This document shows positions 44,990-54,341 of a DNA stretch of 64,000 nt, one piece after another; the first letter of the stretch is position 1, and each line of letters opens with the position of its first letter. The notes beneath the pieces are model-generated. The model was not told the origin of the DNA and made no database searches. It worked only from the letters and a program-made list of their open reading frames with translations. Source of the DNA: Pseudomonas fluorescens (GTDB lineage: Bacteria; Pseudomonadota; Gammaproteobacteria; Pseudomonadales; Pseudomonadaceae); NCBI RefSeq assembly GCF_018614775.1, contig NZ_JAGGOF010000032.1, positions 1-64,000 on the forward strand, read 5' to 3'. The translations under genes were made by a program, and so were the position numbers.

Positions 44990-45366
44990 TGCCGCCGCCA
45001 TCGCGAGCAGGCTCGCTCTCACCGGGATCTCGGCTGGGCCGCCGATGGATGTCCAGCGCAGAACCACTGTGGGAGCGAGCTTGCTCGCGATAGCGGTGGG
45101 TCAGCTTGCATCCATGTTGATTGTGCCGACGTCTTCGCGGGCAAGCTCGCTCCCACAGGGATCTCGGCTGGGCCGCCGATGGACGTCCAGCGCAGAACCA
45201 CTGTGGGAGCGAGCTTGCTCGCGATAGCGGTGGGTCAGCTTGCATCCATGTTGATTGTGCCGACGTCTTCGCGGGCAAGCCCGCTCCCACCGGGATCTCG
45301 GCTGGGCCGCCGATGGACGTCCAGCGCAGAACCACTGTGGGAGCGAGCCTGCTCGCGAAGGCGGCG
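44990..45366. repeat. tandem array of REP doublets, unit 134 bp
   Basis: The unit contains GGGATCTCGGCTGGGCCGCC and TGCCGACGTCTTCGCGGGCA with inverted REPs. The marker GGATCTCGGCTGGG occurs at 45025, 45159 and 45293, exactly 134 bp apart. Small differences (GATGGATGTCC versus GATGGACGTCC; CTCGCTCTCACC versus CTCGCTCCCACA) show the copies are diverging. It fills most of the 428-bp gap between the RidA-like and VOC genes. Confidence 0.9.
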
Positions 45367-45392
45367 GGTCAGCTTGCACTGAACCCCGCCGT

Positions 45393-45872
45393 TTACCCTC
45401 TGACCGCCGCTTCAATCGCGGCAATATCGATTTTGGTCATCGTCATCATCGCGTCGAAGGCGCGCTTGGCGACCGTCTGATCAGAGTGGGTGACCGCTTC
45501 GCTCAGCACCCGAGGCGTAATCTGCCAGGCGATGCCCCACTTGTCGGTGCACCAGCCGCAGGCGTTTTCCTGGCCGCCGTTACTGACGATCGCATTCCAG
45601 TAACGGTCGGTTTCCGCCTGGTCGTCGGTTGCCACCTGGAAGGAAAAGGCAATGCCATGCTTGACCGAAGGACCGCCGTTCAACCCCAGGCAAGGGATGC
45701 CCATCACCGTGAACTCCACCGTCAATTCATCGCCCTGCTTGCCTGAGGGAAAGTCGCCCGGCGCATGATGAACGGCCCGCACGGCGCTGTCCGGGAAGGT
45801 CGCTGCATAGAACTGCGCCGCTTCCAGCGCAGTGCCGTCGTACCAGAGACAAATCGTGTTCTTGTTATTCAT
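45393..45872 (-). CDS. VOC-family PhnB-like protein
   Basis: A 159-residue protein of the PhnB/3-demethylubiquinone methyltransferase-like VOC family (PF06983): ICLWYDGTALEAAQFYAATFP at the N-terminus, FMxLNGG-like CLGLNGGP, and CGWCTDKWGIAWQITP. Most members have no assigned activity. The ATG at 45872 has GGAG upstream; the longer frame to 46001 overlaps the neighbouring NRAMP-like gene and is not supported. Confidence 0.9.
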   Translation of the reverse strand: MNNKNTICLWYDGTALEAAQFYAATFPDSAVRAVHHAPGDFPSGKQGDELTVEFTVMGIPCLGLNGGPSVKHGIAFSFQVATDDQAETDRYWNAIVSNGGQENACGWCTDKWGIAWQITPRVLSEAVTHSDQTVAKRAFDAMMTMTKIDIAAIEAAVRG

Positions 45873-45942
45873 CCGGGTTCTCCAGGAAGGGGACTGGACG
45901 ATGAAGTCTAGCAGCCCCCTGCCGAACCGAGCCTGGCGGGCG

Positions 45943-47244
45943 TCAGGTGAACAGGTCGACCCCCAGTTGGAACGCCACCCACAGCGCCAGGCCGGTCGCA
46001 AACAGCAGCGCGATGTTCTCGAACAGGTTGTTGCGGTACGCCTTGCCCAGCAACGACTTCTGGTTGGACATGATCAGCAGGCCCAGGGAAATGACCGGCA
46101 GGCCGATGATGTTCAGCGCGCTGACACCGATGGTCAGGGTGACGAAATCGGGCATACCGGGCAGCGACCAGATCAACGGCGTAACCAGGATAAAGAGCAT
46201 GAACCACTTGTGCATCGGGTCATGGTGGAACTCTTTGCCGTAACGCTCGCGGCGCTGGGGCATGACGTGCTGGAAGGCATCGGTAATGAGCATCGGGAAC
46301 GCCGTGGTCTTGCCGGAAATGCTGGCGAACAGCGTAGCGAACACGCCGATGAAGAACACGTACCAGCCGATGGGGCCGAAAAAGATTTCCAGGGCCTTGC
46401 CCAGGTCACTCAGGGTATTCACTTCGATGCCGTTGGGCCGCAGGATTTCCGCACCGACGATCCAGATCGCCAGGTTGATGATGATCCCGACGAACACTGC
46501 AAACAGCAGGTCGTTACGCTGGATGCGCTTGTGTTCCGGTCCGGTCCAGCCCTTCTGCCGCATCACATACGGGTGAACGAAATTGGCGATGGAGCCGGCC
46601 ACCGCGCCGATCACCGAGACGGCCACCAGCAACGCACCGTGCACGCCTTCATCGGGCGGAATACTGAAGCCGATGGTGCCTTTGACGATACCGACGACAT
46701 CCGGCCCGGACATCACGGCCAGGGCGATGAACGCCAAGGTCATGATCGCCAGCAGCACCTTCATCACGCCTTCGATCATCGAATAGATATTGCGGCCCAC
46801 CAGCATCCACACCGCCAGCACCACCGCCAGCGAACACAGCAACGGGTAATCCACCCTTAGCAGCATCGCCAGGGATTCACCGGCGCCCTTGATCATGTAG
46901 GCATTCATCAGATGCCCCATGAGCAGCGCGTAGACCAGCAGGAACCAGGCGAAGAACGGGTTGAGCTGGGCATAGCCCTGCAGGATGGTCATGCCCTGGT
47001 TATTGCAGAGCTGGAAGCGCGCGATGATGTTGACGATCAGGTACCGGAGCAGCAGCGACACCGCCAGCACCCACATCATCGCGTAGCCGTAGTTCGCACC
47101 GGCCACCGACGAGGTGATCAGGTCACCGGCGCCCAGCCAGGAAAGCACCGCGATGATGCCGGGGCCCAGAAGCTTGAGTATTCGTACAAAGCGGCCTTGC
47201 GCGGGCGCGGCAGCCTGGCCTTCGACGGAAGGAATGCTCGACAT
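45943..47244 (-). CDS. NRAMP-like transporter with altered metal-site motifs
   Basis: A 433-residue inner-membrane protein of about 11 helices belonging to the NRAMP superfamily (FVRILKLLGPGIIAVLSWLGAG at the start). The canonical helix-1 DPGN is replaced by GAGD (residues 38-41) and the helix-6 MPH motif is replaced by a sequence around GSIANFVHPYVMRQKGW. The metal-site ligands of Mn/Fe NRAMPs are therefore missing, so it may carry another ion or substrate, as in the NRAMP-related groups. The ATG at 47244 has GGAG 9 nt upstream. It stands alone. Confidence 0.85.
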   Translation of the reverse strand: MSSIPSVEGQAAAPAQGRFVRILKLLGPGIIAVLSWLGAGDLITSSVAGANYGYAMMWVLAVSLLLRYLIVNIIARFQLCNNQGMTILQGYAQLNPFFAWFLLVYALLMGHLMNAYMIKGAGESLAMLLRVDYPLLCSLAVVLAVWMLVGRNIYSMIEGVMKVLLAIMTLAFIALAVMSGPDVVGIVKGTIGFSIPPDEGVHGALLVAVSVIGAVAGSIANFVHPYVMRQKGWTGPEHKRIQRNDLLFAVFVGIIINLAIWIVGAEILRPNGIEVNTLSDLGKALEIFFGPIGWYVFFIGVFATLFASISGKTTAFPMLITDAFQHVMPQRRERYGKEFHHDPMHKWFMLFILVTPLIWSLPGMPDFVTLTIGVSALNIIGLPVISLGLLIMSNQKSLLGKAYRNNLFENIALLFATGLALWVAFQLGVDLFT

Positions 47245-47394
47245 GGATGGAGTCTCCGTTATTTTTTTTGTGAGAAACGGAGCACAGTCGAACACACTAC
47301 ATACGACATCGTACAACCATTCTTGAAGCCTAATTATGTAGAAATGTTTCACCGCGAAACGGCTGCAGAAACTGGCGTTTTGACAGTCAATAGC

Positions 47395-47622
47395 TCACCG
47401 TTCCCCGTGCTCGACCATCCAGCGAACCATGTCCACCAGTGACACCCGATGGTGGTGGATGGCGCACCAACTGCCGTGCTCCTGGCTGAACAACTCCACG
47501 TAGCGACTGAGCACCACATGACGGCCATCCTCGGCCAGGCGCAGGTCCACTTCGCGGCAATGCAACGCACCTTGATCAAGCGTCCTCATTCGTCGATGCA
47601 GAACCAACGCGCCGCTACTCAT
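47395..47622 (-). CDS. small hypothetical protein overlapping MlaA
   Basis: A 75-residue soluble protein (begins MSSGALVLHRRMRTLD, ends MVEHGER) that I do not recognise. It has an alternating charged and hydrophobic pattern (ALHCREVDLRLAEDGRHVV). Its ATG lies inside the last codons of the MlaA gene (8-bp overlap, GGGGAG upstream), so it is probably translationally coupled and may act with MlaA. Function unknown. Confidence 0.65.
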   Translation of the reverse strand: MSSGALVLHRRMRTLDQGALHCREVDLRLAEDGRHVVLSRYVELFSQEHGSWCAIHHHRVSLVDMVRWMVEHGER

Positions 47623-48403
47623 CGGTCGTCTCCCCCTGCTCGCATTGCGCAGTCTCCACCACAACCGCCCCCAACTTTCCCTGCGCAACGAAATCGGCGC
47701 GCTGTTGTGCCACCGCATCGCGCAGGGCCGCATAGTCATCCGGTCGGGTCCTCAGTTCGTCTGTCAGCGGTAGCGCCTGGGCGCGACCATCGACGATGCC
47801 GCCTGCTGTGTCGAGGGTGCCCAGGGTGTCGACGGTGCTGCTGTTGCCGCCAAACGGGTCGACCGCGAAACTGATCACCTTGCCGGTAGCGTCCCTCAGG
47901 TTGGCCGTCCCCAGCAGCGGCAGTTCCACCGTCGGTCCCGGGGCGACGTTCCAGACGCCGAAGGTCTGGCCGAAGTCGGCCTCGTGGCGTTCGATGCCGA
48001 GTCTGCCGGAGACGTCTATCAACCCGACGATGCCGGCGGTGGTGTTGATGACGAAGCGGCCGAGGGTGTTGACCGAGCGCTGGGCATTGCCTTGCAACAG
48101 GTCGTTGATGAACACCTTGGGCTCGCCGAAGTTCGCCACGAAGTTGTGGACGCCGGACTGGACCCTCTCCGGTAGCCGGCGATAACCCCGGGCGACAGGT
48201 GCCAGGGCATAGTCATCCACGGTCCGGTTGAAAGCGAAGACGCCACGGTTGAAGGGCTCGGCAGGGTCATGAACGGTGTAGCTTGCGCTGGCACAACTGC
48301 CTGGCGTCGCGACAGGCGAGCTGGTGCAGCCGCTGGCAAGGGCTGCAAGCAGGATGACCAGGGCGGATCGAGCGCGTGATGAAGCGGGATCACTGAGCGG
48401 CAT
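47615..48403 (-). CDS. mlaA: MlaA (VacJ) family outer-membrane lipoprotein
   Basis: A 262-residue lipoprotein. The signal peptide ends in a lipobox (ALASGC, Cys26). The MlaA core follows: DPAEPFNRGVFAFNRTVDDY, VHNFVANFGEPKVFINDLLQG, GRFVINTTAGIVGLIDVS and DFGQTFGVW. MlaA removes mislocalised phospholipids from the outer leaflet of the outer membrane together with porins and the Mla ABC system, which is not in this window. The ATG at 48403 gives the signal peptide; the 20-codon extension above is not needed. Confidence 0.93.
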   Translation of the reverse strand: MPLSDPASSRARSALVILLAALASGCTSSPVATPGSCASASYTVHDPAEPFNRGVFAFNRTVDDYALAPVARGYRRLPERVQSGVHNFVANFGEPKVFINDLLQGNAQRSVNTLGRFVINTTAGIVGLIDVSGRLGIERHEADFGQTFGVWNVAPGPTVELPLLGTANLRDATGKVISFAVDPFGGNSSTVDTLGTLDTAGGIVDGRAQALPLTDELRTRPDDYAALRDAVAQQRADFVAQGKLGAVVVETAQCEQGETTDE

Positions 48404-48729
48404 ACGGGGTTGTCTCGGCAAGGAATGGGCGATGCCGGTAGTCAAGGAGGTGAAGGCGTGCACATACCGTGGAAGCCGAACTTGCTCTCGATAGCGCTGG
48501 GTCAGCCAACCTCTTCATCAACTGACCTGCCGCCATCGCAAGCAAGCTCGGCTCCCACAGCTTTGTGGCCCGACCGAACCGGCATGGCGTAATCCTGCTG
48601 CTGTTTTCTTGCCCGAAGATTTCTGCAGCATTGCTCGTCGGCAACTTTATTTCCGGATTGAAATATATGACGCGCGCGCTGGATTGATCCTAGTATCCGC
48701 TCCTGTATCCCTTGCCCAGCGTGCCCGCC
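48404..48729. other. 326-bp gap between divergent genes
   Basis: It contains the promoters of mlaA and of the response regulator, and a degenerate REP pair (about 48465-48562, GCTCTCGATAGCGCTGG and ATCGCAAGCAAGCTCGGCTC with CCACAG). No gene is seen. Confidence 0.55.
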
Positions 48730-49440
48730 GTGAGCCATTTATTACTGGTGGACGATGACCTCGAAGTCCTCGCCCTGTTGCGCAAATTTCTCGAACAACA
48801 TGGCTACAGCGTCGACGTGGCCGCCGACGGCAACGCCCTCTGGCAAGCGGTGGAACGCCGCCTGCCGGACCTGATCATCCTCGACGTCATGCTGCCCGGC
48901 GACAGCGGCCTGGTGCTCTGCCAGCGGCTGCGGGCCGAGCACACGGTGGGTATCGTCATGCTCACCGCCATGGGCGAATTGAGTGACCGGGTGGTGGGCC
49001 TGGAGCTCGGCGCGGATGATTACCTGACCAAACCGTTCGATGCACGGGAACTGCTGGCCCGGGTGCGTGCCGTCCTCAGGCGTACCGGCGAAGCCAAGGG
49101 CACCCTCAACGACAAATCCCGGCTGGTCCTGGCGTTCGAAAACTGGCAGCTGGACGTCACCCGTCGTGAACTGCGCTCACCGGACAACGTCATGATTCCA
49201 CTGTCCACCGGTGAGTTCGAGTTGTTGCTGGTGTTTGTCGAACACCCGCGTCGGGTGCTCAGTCGCCAGCAACTGCTGGACATGGCCCGCGGTGAGACGT
49301 ACGACGCGTTTGACCGAAGCATCGACGTCCAGGTCAGCCGACTGCGTCGCAAGCTGGAAACCGATGCCCAAGGCGCGTCGATGATCCGCACCGTGCGCAA
49401 CGGCGGCTACCTCTTCAGCCCCCACGTGGTGAAGCGATGA
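48730..49440 (+). CDS. OmpR-family response regulator
   Basis: A 236-residue DNA-binding regulator. Receiver: acidic pocket LLVDDD, phospho-acceptor Asp52 (IILDVMLPGDSG), LTAMG and KPFDARELLARV. Trans_Reg_C winged helix at about 135-230 (LSTGEFELLLVFVEHPRRVLSR, DVQVSRLRRKLE). No ATG is present at the head; GTG 48730 is chosen (VSHLLLVDDD), with GTG 48721 or TTG 48712 as alternatives. Its stop overlaps the kinase start by 4 bp. Target genes are unknown; the divergent mlaA is one candidate. Confidence 0.92.
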   Translation: MSHLLLVDDDLEVLALLRKFLEQHGYSVDVAADGNALWQAVERRLPDLIILDVMLPGDSGLVLCQRLRAEHTVGIVMLTAMGELSDRVVGLELGADDYLTKPFDARELLARVRAVLRRTGEAKGTLNDKSRLVLAFENWQLDVTRRELRSPDNVMIPLSTGEFELLLVFVEHPRRVLSRQQLLDMARGETYDAFDRSIDVQVSRLRRKLETDAQGASMIRTVRNGGYLFSPHVVKR

Positions 49441-50783
49441 AGCCGCTGCGCTCGGGCGCGCGCCCACGGGACACGCTGGCGCGCTGGATCGCCCTGACTA
49501 CCCTGGTCGCCATGCTCACGTTGCTGGCCTTGAACGCACTGTTCAGCCAGCTGACCGGCGCCTGGGCCCGCCCGCCCCTGATGGAAACCGGCCTGCTTGA
49601 AAAAATCGCCGCCATCACCCGCATCATCGACTCGGCAGCGCTCGAACAGCGGCCCACCATTGCCAGGGCAGCCAGTGACCAGGCATTCAGTACGCAGTGG
49701 CTGCACCACCATGACCAGGCGCGAGTGCCGGTGGTCGACGACGACCCGGAATACAGCGACGGCGCGGCATGGTTGCGCCAGCAATTGGGTAGGCCCGATG
49801 CACGGATAGAAGGCTACGAGCCGAGCGACTGGCCCGCCGATCAGCCCGGCGGACGATACGCCGCGCTGATTGAGCTGAGCGATCATTCCTGGGTGATGTT
49901 TTCCATGCCCGCGCGCAATTGGGGCCTGGAGGAATGGCAGCGCAACCTGATCATCATGGCGCTGATCCTGCTGTCGACCGTCGTCGTCGCGCTGGTTGCC
50001 ACGCGGCATCTGGCGGCGCCACTGGAACGCTTCGCCGAAGGTGCGCGGCGCTTTGGCATGGATCACCAAGCGCCGCCGATTGCGGTCATCGGTCCCTACG
50101 AAATCCGCCAGGCGATCCTCGCCTTCAATGCCATGCAGGCCCAGCTCAAGCACTTCATCGAGGACCGCACGCAAATGCTCGCCGCGATCTCCCATGACTT
50201 GCGAGCACCGTTGACGCGCATGCGCCTGCGGGGGGAGTTCATTGACGATGCCGAACAGCAATCGCGGCTGTTCAGGGACGTCGATGAAATGCAGGCGATG
50301 GTCAATTCGGCCCTGGCGTTTTTCCGTGACGATGCCCGCCTGGAACAGGCCACCGCCTTCGATCTGGCTGAACTGCTGCACACCGTCGTCGATGATTTCA
50401 AGGACGCCGGCAGCGAGGTGGCATTCGACGGCGCCCAGCGTCTCGTCTACGTCGGGCGGCCCATCGGCATCAAGCGCGCGCTGGTGAACCTGATCGACAA
50501 CGCGCTCAAATATGGTGGCGAACCGGCTGTTCAACTCAAGGCCTGGGTGGACCACGTGGAAATCCGCATCCTGGACCGCGGCCCGGGTATCGCGGCTGAG
50601 TACCAGGAACAAGTATTCGCCCCATTCTTTCGTCTCGAGAGTTCTCGCAACAAAAACACCGGCGGTGTCGGGCTGGGCCTCTCGGCCGCTCGGGCGACCG
50701 TGCTGGAGCATGGCGGGACGCTGACCCTCAGCAATCGTCGTGAGGGTGGTCTGGAAGCCAGGGTCTCGCTGCCATTGAATTGA
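49437..50783 (+). CDS. membrane sensor histidine kinase, HAMP type
   Basis: A 448-residue inner-membrane kinase. TM1 at about 15-37, a periplasmic sensor of about 130 residues, TM2 at about 168-190, HAMP about 188-240, HisKA with His253 (ISHDLRAPLTRMR), then HATPase with NLIDNALKYG, DRGPGI and GGVGLGLSAAR. The classical partner of the OmpR-type regulator just upstream (4-bp overlap). The sensed signal is unknown. Confidence 0.93.
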   Translation: MKPLRSGARPRDTLARWIALTTLVAMLTLLALNALFSQLTGAWARPPLMETGLLEKIAAITRIIDSAALEQRPTIARAASDQAFSTQWLHHHDQARVPVVDDDPEYSDGAAWLRQQLGRPDARIEGYEPSDWPADQPGGRYAALIELSDHSWVMFSMPARNWGLEEWQRNLIIMALILLSTVVVALVATRHLAAPLERFAEGARRFGMDHQAPPIAVIGPYEIRQAILAFNAMQAQLKHFIEDRTQMLAAISHDLRAPLTRMRLRGEFIDDAEQQSRLFRDVDEMQAMVNSALAFFRDDARLEQATAFDLAELLHTVVDDFKDAGSEVAFDGAQRLVYVGRPIGIKRALVNLIDNALKYGGEPAVQLKAWVDHVEIRILDRGPGIAAEYQEQVFAPFFRLESSRNKNTGGVGLGLSAARATVLEHGGTLTLSNRREGGLEARVSLPLN

Positions 50784-51007
50784 TCGTTCCATCAAGGCCC
50801 GGCACGGCCAAAAGCGAACAACGACGAATATTGCGCTAAACAATCAGCGCCTTCCCCGCTAGGATGTCCGGCCCGCAGGCCTGGTCCTTTCCGGCCAGGC
50901 GCGTTTTTGTATCACTCGACTCAACGAGTCGAGCGCAATCGTTCCCCTTCGCTCACGCGCACAGGCAAGGATCGACGGAGCCAACTGAACGTTATGGAGT
51001 TCACCCG

Positions 51008-51529
51008 ATGATTCTTATCATTTACGCCCACCCCTACCCCGATAAATCACGGGTCAACCAGGCGATGCTCAAGCACGTATCGAGTCACCCGGACGTTGTC
51101 GTGCGCTCCCTCTACGCGCTGTACCCGAACTTCGACATCGACGTCGAGGCGGAACAGCGCGCGGTCGAGCAAGCGCAACTGATCGTGTTGCAACACCCGA
51201 TGTACTGGTACAGCGCCCCGCCGCTGCTGAAGTTGTGGATCGACAAAGTGTTCACCCAAGGCTGGGCCTACGGCAAAGGCGCCGTTGCCCTCAAAGGCAA
51301 GCGCCTGCTGTGGGCGGTCACGACCGGGGGCGAGCAGGATCATTTCCAGATAGGCGACTACCCGGGTTTCGCGGCGCTGGCCCAACCGCTGCACGCAACC
51401 GCCCTCTACTGCAACATGCACTGGCTCGAACCGGTGGTGGTGCACGGTGCCTATGCCGGTGCCTGCGACGCGCAACACGCACAAATCGAGCAGTACGGCG
51501 CTCGCCTGGCCGCCTGGAAGGAGGATTGA
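51008..51529 (+). CDS. kefF: KefF-type NAD(P)H oxidoreductase, ancillary protein of the potassium efflux system
   Basis: A 173-residue flavodoxin-like quinone reductase of the NQO/KefF group: [47 protein letters not shown] and TTGG at about 101-104. KefF binds KefC and stimulates glutathione-gated K+ efflux and can reduce quinones and electrophiles. It is followed 1 bp later by the KefC gene, as in other proteobacteria. The frame extends upstream but the ATG at 51008 is the family start. Confidence 0.93.
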   Translation: MILIIYAHPYPDKSRVNQAMLKHVSSHPDVVVRSLYALYPNFDIDVEAEQRAVEQAQLIVLQHPMYWYSAPPLLKLWIDKVFTQGWAYGKGAVALKGKRLLWAVTTGGEQDHFQIGDYPGFAALAQPLHATALYCNMHWLEPVVVHGAYAGACDAQHAQIEQYGARLAAWKED

Positions 51530-51530
51530 T

Positions 51531-53345
51531 ATGGAAACGCACAGTCTGATTGAAATGCTCATCTACCTGGGCTCGGCGGCGCTGATCGTGCCGATCGCGG
51601 TCCGGTTGGGGCTGGGTCCGGTGTTGGGCTATCTGCTCGCCGGTTGTGCCATCGGCCCGTGGGGGCTGAAGTTGGTCACCGACGTCAAGGCGATCCTGGA
51701 GTTCGCCGAGATCGGCGTGGTCCTGATGCTGTTCATCATCGGCCTCGAACTCGACCCCAAACGGTTGTGGGCGCTGCGCAAGATGGTCTTCGGCGGCGGT
51801 GCGCTGCAGATGCTGGCCTGTGGCGCGGCCATCGCTTCATTCTGCGCGCTGTTGGGGCTGAACTGGACGGCGGCGTTGCTGGTGGGCCTGACCCTGAGCC
51901 TGTCCTCTACGGCGATTGCCATGCAGGCCATGAGTGAGCGCAACCTGACCGCAACCGCCGTCGGGCGCAGCAGCTTTGCCGTGTTGCTGTTCCAGGACAT
52001 CGCCGCCATTCCCCTGGTCGCGATGATCCCCTTGTTGGCCGCACATGGCGGCACGCCTTCAGGTGCCGACCTGGCGCTGTCGATCGGCAAGATCGTCGCC
52101 GCCATCAGCATCGTCGTGTTGCTCGGTCGCTACGTGTCCCGGCCGGTGCTGCGTTTCGTGGCCAAATCCGGCCTGCGGGAAATTTTCAGTGCCGTCGCGC
52201 TGTTCCTGGTGTTCGGCTTCGGTTTCCTGCTCGAAGAGGCCGGCTTGTCGATGGCGATGGGGGCGTTCCTCGCCGGGGTGTTGCTGGCCAGCTCCGAATA
52301 CCGCCATGCCCTGGAAAGCGACATCGAGCCGTTCAAAGGTTTGCTGCTGGGGCTGTTCTTCATTGGCGTCGGCATGTCGATCGACTTCGGCACGCTGATC
52401 AATGCGCCGCTGAAAGTCATGACCCTGACCCTGGGTTTCATCCTGATCAAGCTGCTGGTGATCAAGTCCATCGGGCGCTTGCTCAACGTACCCGCCGGCC
52501 AGCGTTCCTGGCAGGCGGTGCTGCTGGGCCAGGGCAGCGAGTTTGCCTTCGTGGTGTTCGGCGCCGCGACGGTCGCTGGCATCCTCACCGATCAATGGGG
52601 CAAGAGCCTGACACTGGCGGTGGCTTTGTCCATGTGCCTGACGCCGTTGCTCATCCTGCTGCTGGATCGCCTGGAGTCCAGCAGCAAGAAAGACCGTCGC
52701 GAGTCCGACCTCGTCGACCAGCAGAATCCTCGCGTGATCATTGCCGGGTTCGGCCGTTTCGGGCAGATCGCCGGTCGGCTGCTGATGTCCTGTGGTGTCG
52801 AGGTGGTGGTTCTGGACCACGACCCTGACAACATCGAGACCCTGCGCAAATTCGGCGTGAAAGTGTTCTACGGCGATGCCACGCGTCTCGACCTGCTGGA
52901 AGCAGCCGGCGCAGGCCAGGCGGTGGTCTTGATCAACGCGATCGACGATCAGGAAGACAACCTGAAGCTGACCCGGTTGGCCAAGGAGCACTTCCCCGGG
53001 TTGAAGCTGGTGGTGCGCGCGCGCGACATGGCCCACATCATCGCCCTGCGGCAATTGGGCGTGGACGCGTCCGAGCGGGAAACCTTTGAAAGCGCGTTGT
53101 CGCTGGGTCGAAGTGCACTGCTGCAGATGGGCGTCGGCAGCTACGAGGCGCGGGAACGCGCGGATCAGTTCCGCCGCCTGAACCTGCAGATGCTCGATGA
53201 AATCGTCGCTCACCCGGCGGACGACCTGGTGTTCAGGCACAAGGCATACCTGCGGGCCAACGCGCTGCTGGAGGAAATGTTCAACGAAGACCGTGCTCGG
53301 CCAGCCCATGGCTGGGCCGGGCAACACCGGCCCGAGGCGGACTGA
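51531..53345 (+). CDS. kefC: KefC/KefB-type glutathione-regulated K+ efflux antiporter
   Basis: A 604-residue inner-membrane protein: about 12 helices ([34 protein letters not shown] with Gln155 and Asp156) of the CPA2 exchanger family, followed by a cytoplasmic KTN/TrkA-N nucleotide-binding domain from about residue 400 ([19 protein letters not shown]). It mediates K+ export coupled to H+ entry for protection against electrophiles, gated by glutathione adducts. It is coupled to kefF upstream; GGAGGATTGAT precedes the ATG at 51531. The closest family by eye is KefC/KefB; which of the two is not settled. Confidence 0.93.
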   Translation: METHSLIEMLIYLGSAALIVPIAVRLGLGPVLGYLLAGCAIGPWGLKLVTDVKAILEFAEIGVVLMLFIIGLELDPKRLWALRKMVFGGGALQMLACGAAIASFCALLGLNWTAALLVGLTLSLSSTAIAMQAMSERNLTATAVGRSSFAVLLFQDIAAIPLVAMIPLLAAHGGTPSGADLALSIGKIVAAISIVVLLGRYVSRPVLRFVAKSGLREIFSAVALFLVFGFGFLLEEAGLSMAMGAFLAGVLLASSEYRHALESDIEPFKGLLLGLFFIGVGMSIDFGTLINAPLKVMTLTLGFILIKLLVIKSIGRLLNVPAGQRSWQAVLLGQGSEFAFVVFGAATVAGILTDQWGKSLTLAVALSMCLTPLLILLLDRLESSSKKDRRESDLVDQQNPRVIIAGFGRFGQIAGRLLMSCGVEVVVLDHDPDNIETLRKFGVKVFYGDATRLDLLEAAGAGQAVVLINAIDDQEDNLKLTRLAKEHFPGLKLVVRARDMAHIIALRQLGVDASERETFESALSLGRSALLQMGVGSYEARERADQFRRLNLQMLDEIVAHPADDLVFRHKAYLRANALLEEMFNEDRARPAHGWAGQHRPEAD

Positions 53346-53368
53346 GGTTATCGTCGCGCGGCGCTCTT

Positions 53369-54241
53369 TCAGCCGGCTTCGGCCAGTGCGTCCAGCTCAT
53401 CGAGCAGCTGCGGCGGGATCGTCAGCTCACTCGCCGTGAGGTTCTCCCGCAGGTGCACCGGCGACGAGGTACCAGGGATGAGCAGGATATTCGGCGAGCG
53501 TTGCAGCAGCCACGCCAGCGCAACACACAGCGGCGACGCCTCCAGGCGCGCCGCGACGCTGGACAAGGTCTGCGATTGCAGCGGCGTAAACCCTCCCAGC
53601 GGAAAGAACGGCACGTAGGCGATGCCTTCCCGGGCCAGGTCAGCGATGAGTTGCTCGTCGCCGCGATGGGTCAGGTTGTAGTGATTCTGCACGCACACGA
53701 CGTTGGCGATGCCTTGGGCCTGCTTGACCTGCGAAGCGGTGACGTTACTCAGCCCCAGGTGCTTGATGAGGCCTTGGTGCTGCAATTCAGCCAGCACGGT
53801 GAACGCTTCTTCGATGGACTCCTGCCCGGGCGAATGCAGGTTGCCCCAGGCCCGCAGGTTGACCACCTCCAACGCATCCAGCCCCAGGTTGCGCAAATTG
53901 TCGTGGACCGCCTGGGTCAACTCGGCGGGACTTTGTGCCGGGTTCCAGGAGGCGTCGGCGCCCCGCACGGCACCGACCTTGGTGACGATGACCAGCTCCT
54001 TGGCGTAGGGGTACAGCGCATCGCGGATCAGCCGGTTGGTGACATGGGGGCCGTAGAAGTCGGCGGTGTCGATGTGGTCGACCCCACTCGCCAGGGCTTC
54101 ACGCAGTACGGCAATGGCCGCGGCCGGGTCCTTGGGCGGCCCGAACACATTCGCCCCCGCCAGTTGCATCGCGCCGTAGCCCATGCGGTTGACCGTACGC
54201 TCGCCCAGCAAAAAGCGGCCTGCCTTGCCTGCAATGTTCAT
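53369..54241 (-). CDS. aldo/keto reductase lacking the catalytic His
   Basis: A 290-residue AKR of the YdbC-like type. Asp58 (DHIDTADFYG), Tyr63 and Lys88 (VIVTKVG) are present, but the position of the catalytic His reads LEVVNLRAWG (Asn128), as in the VVNLR subgroup. The end has the cofactor motif LIPGTSSP, then LRENLTA. It is divergent from a LysR gene at 54342 with a 100-bp promoter region. A second AKR/LysR divergent pair is at 993-2959. Confidence 0.92.
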   Translation of the reverse strand: MNIAGKAGRFLLGERTVNRMGYGAMQLAGANVFGPPKDPAAAIAVLREALASGVDHIDTADFYGPHVTNRLIRDALYPYAKELVIVTKVGAVRGADASWNPAQSPAELTQAVHDNLRNLGLDALEVVNLRAWGNLHSPGQESIEEAFTVLAELQHQGLIKHLGLSNVTASQVKQAQGIANVVCVQNHYNLTHRGDEQLIADLAREGIAYVPFFPLGGFTPLQSQTLSSVAARLEASPLCVALAWLLQRSPNILLIPGTSSPVHLRENLTASELTIPPQLLDELDALAEAG

Positions 54242-54341
54242 CTCGTTCCCCTTGGATCAATGTAAGTGGGCCCACTATAGGCATTGACCATCTCGTTGAT
54301 AATCGGGTGCAATCGGCACGGGTTGTACGGCGGAGAGAACA

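Noticed and set aside
44990..45366. CRISPR array
   Set aside because: Repeats are 134 bp apart with conserved spacers that are themselves repeats, palindromic REP cores are visible, and no cas gene is present.
45393..46001. Longer start of the VOC protein at 46001
   Set aside because: It would overlap the end of the NRAMP-like gene by 59 bp and lacks a ribosome site; ATG 45872 has a good one.
52059..53327. 422-codon minus-strand frame opposite KefC
   Set aside because: Antisense shadow rich in Gln and His; KefC motifs are on the plus strand.
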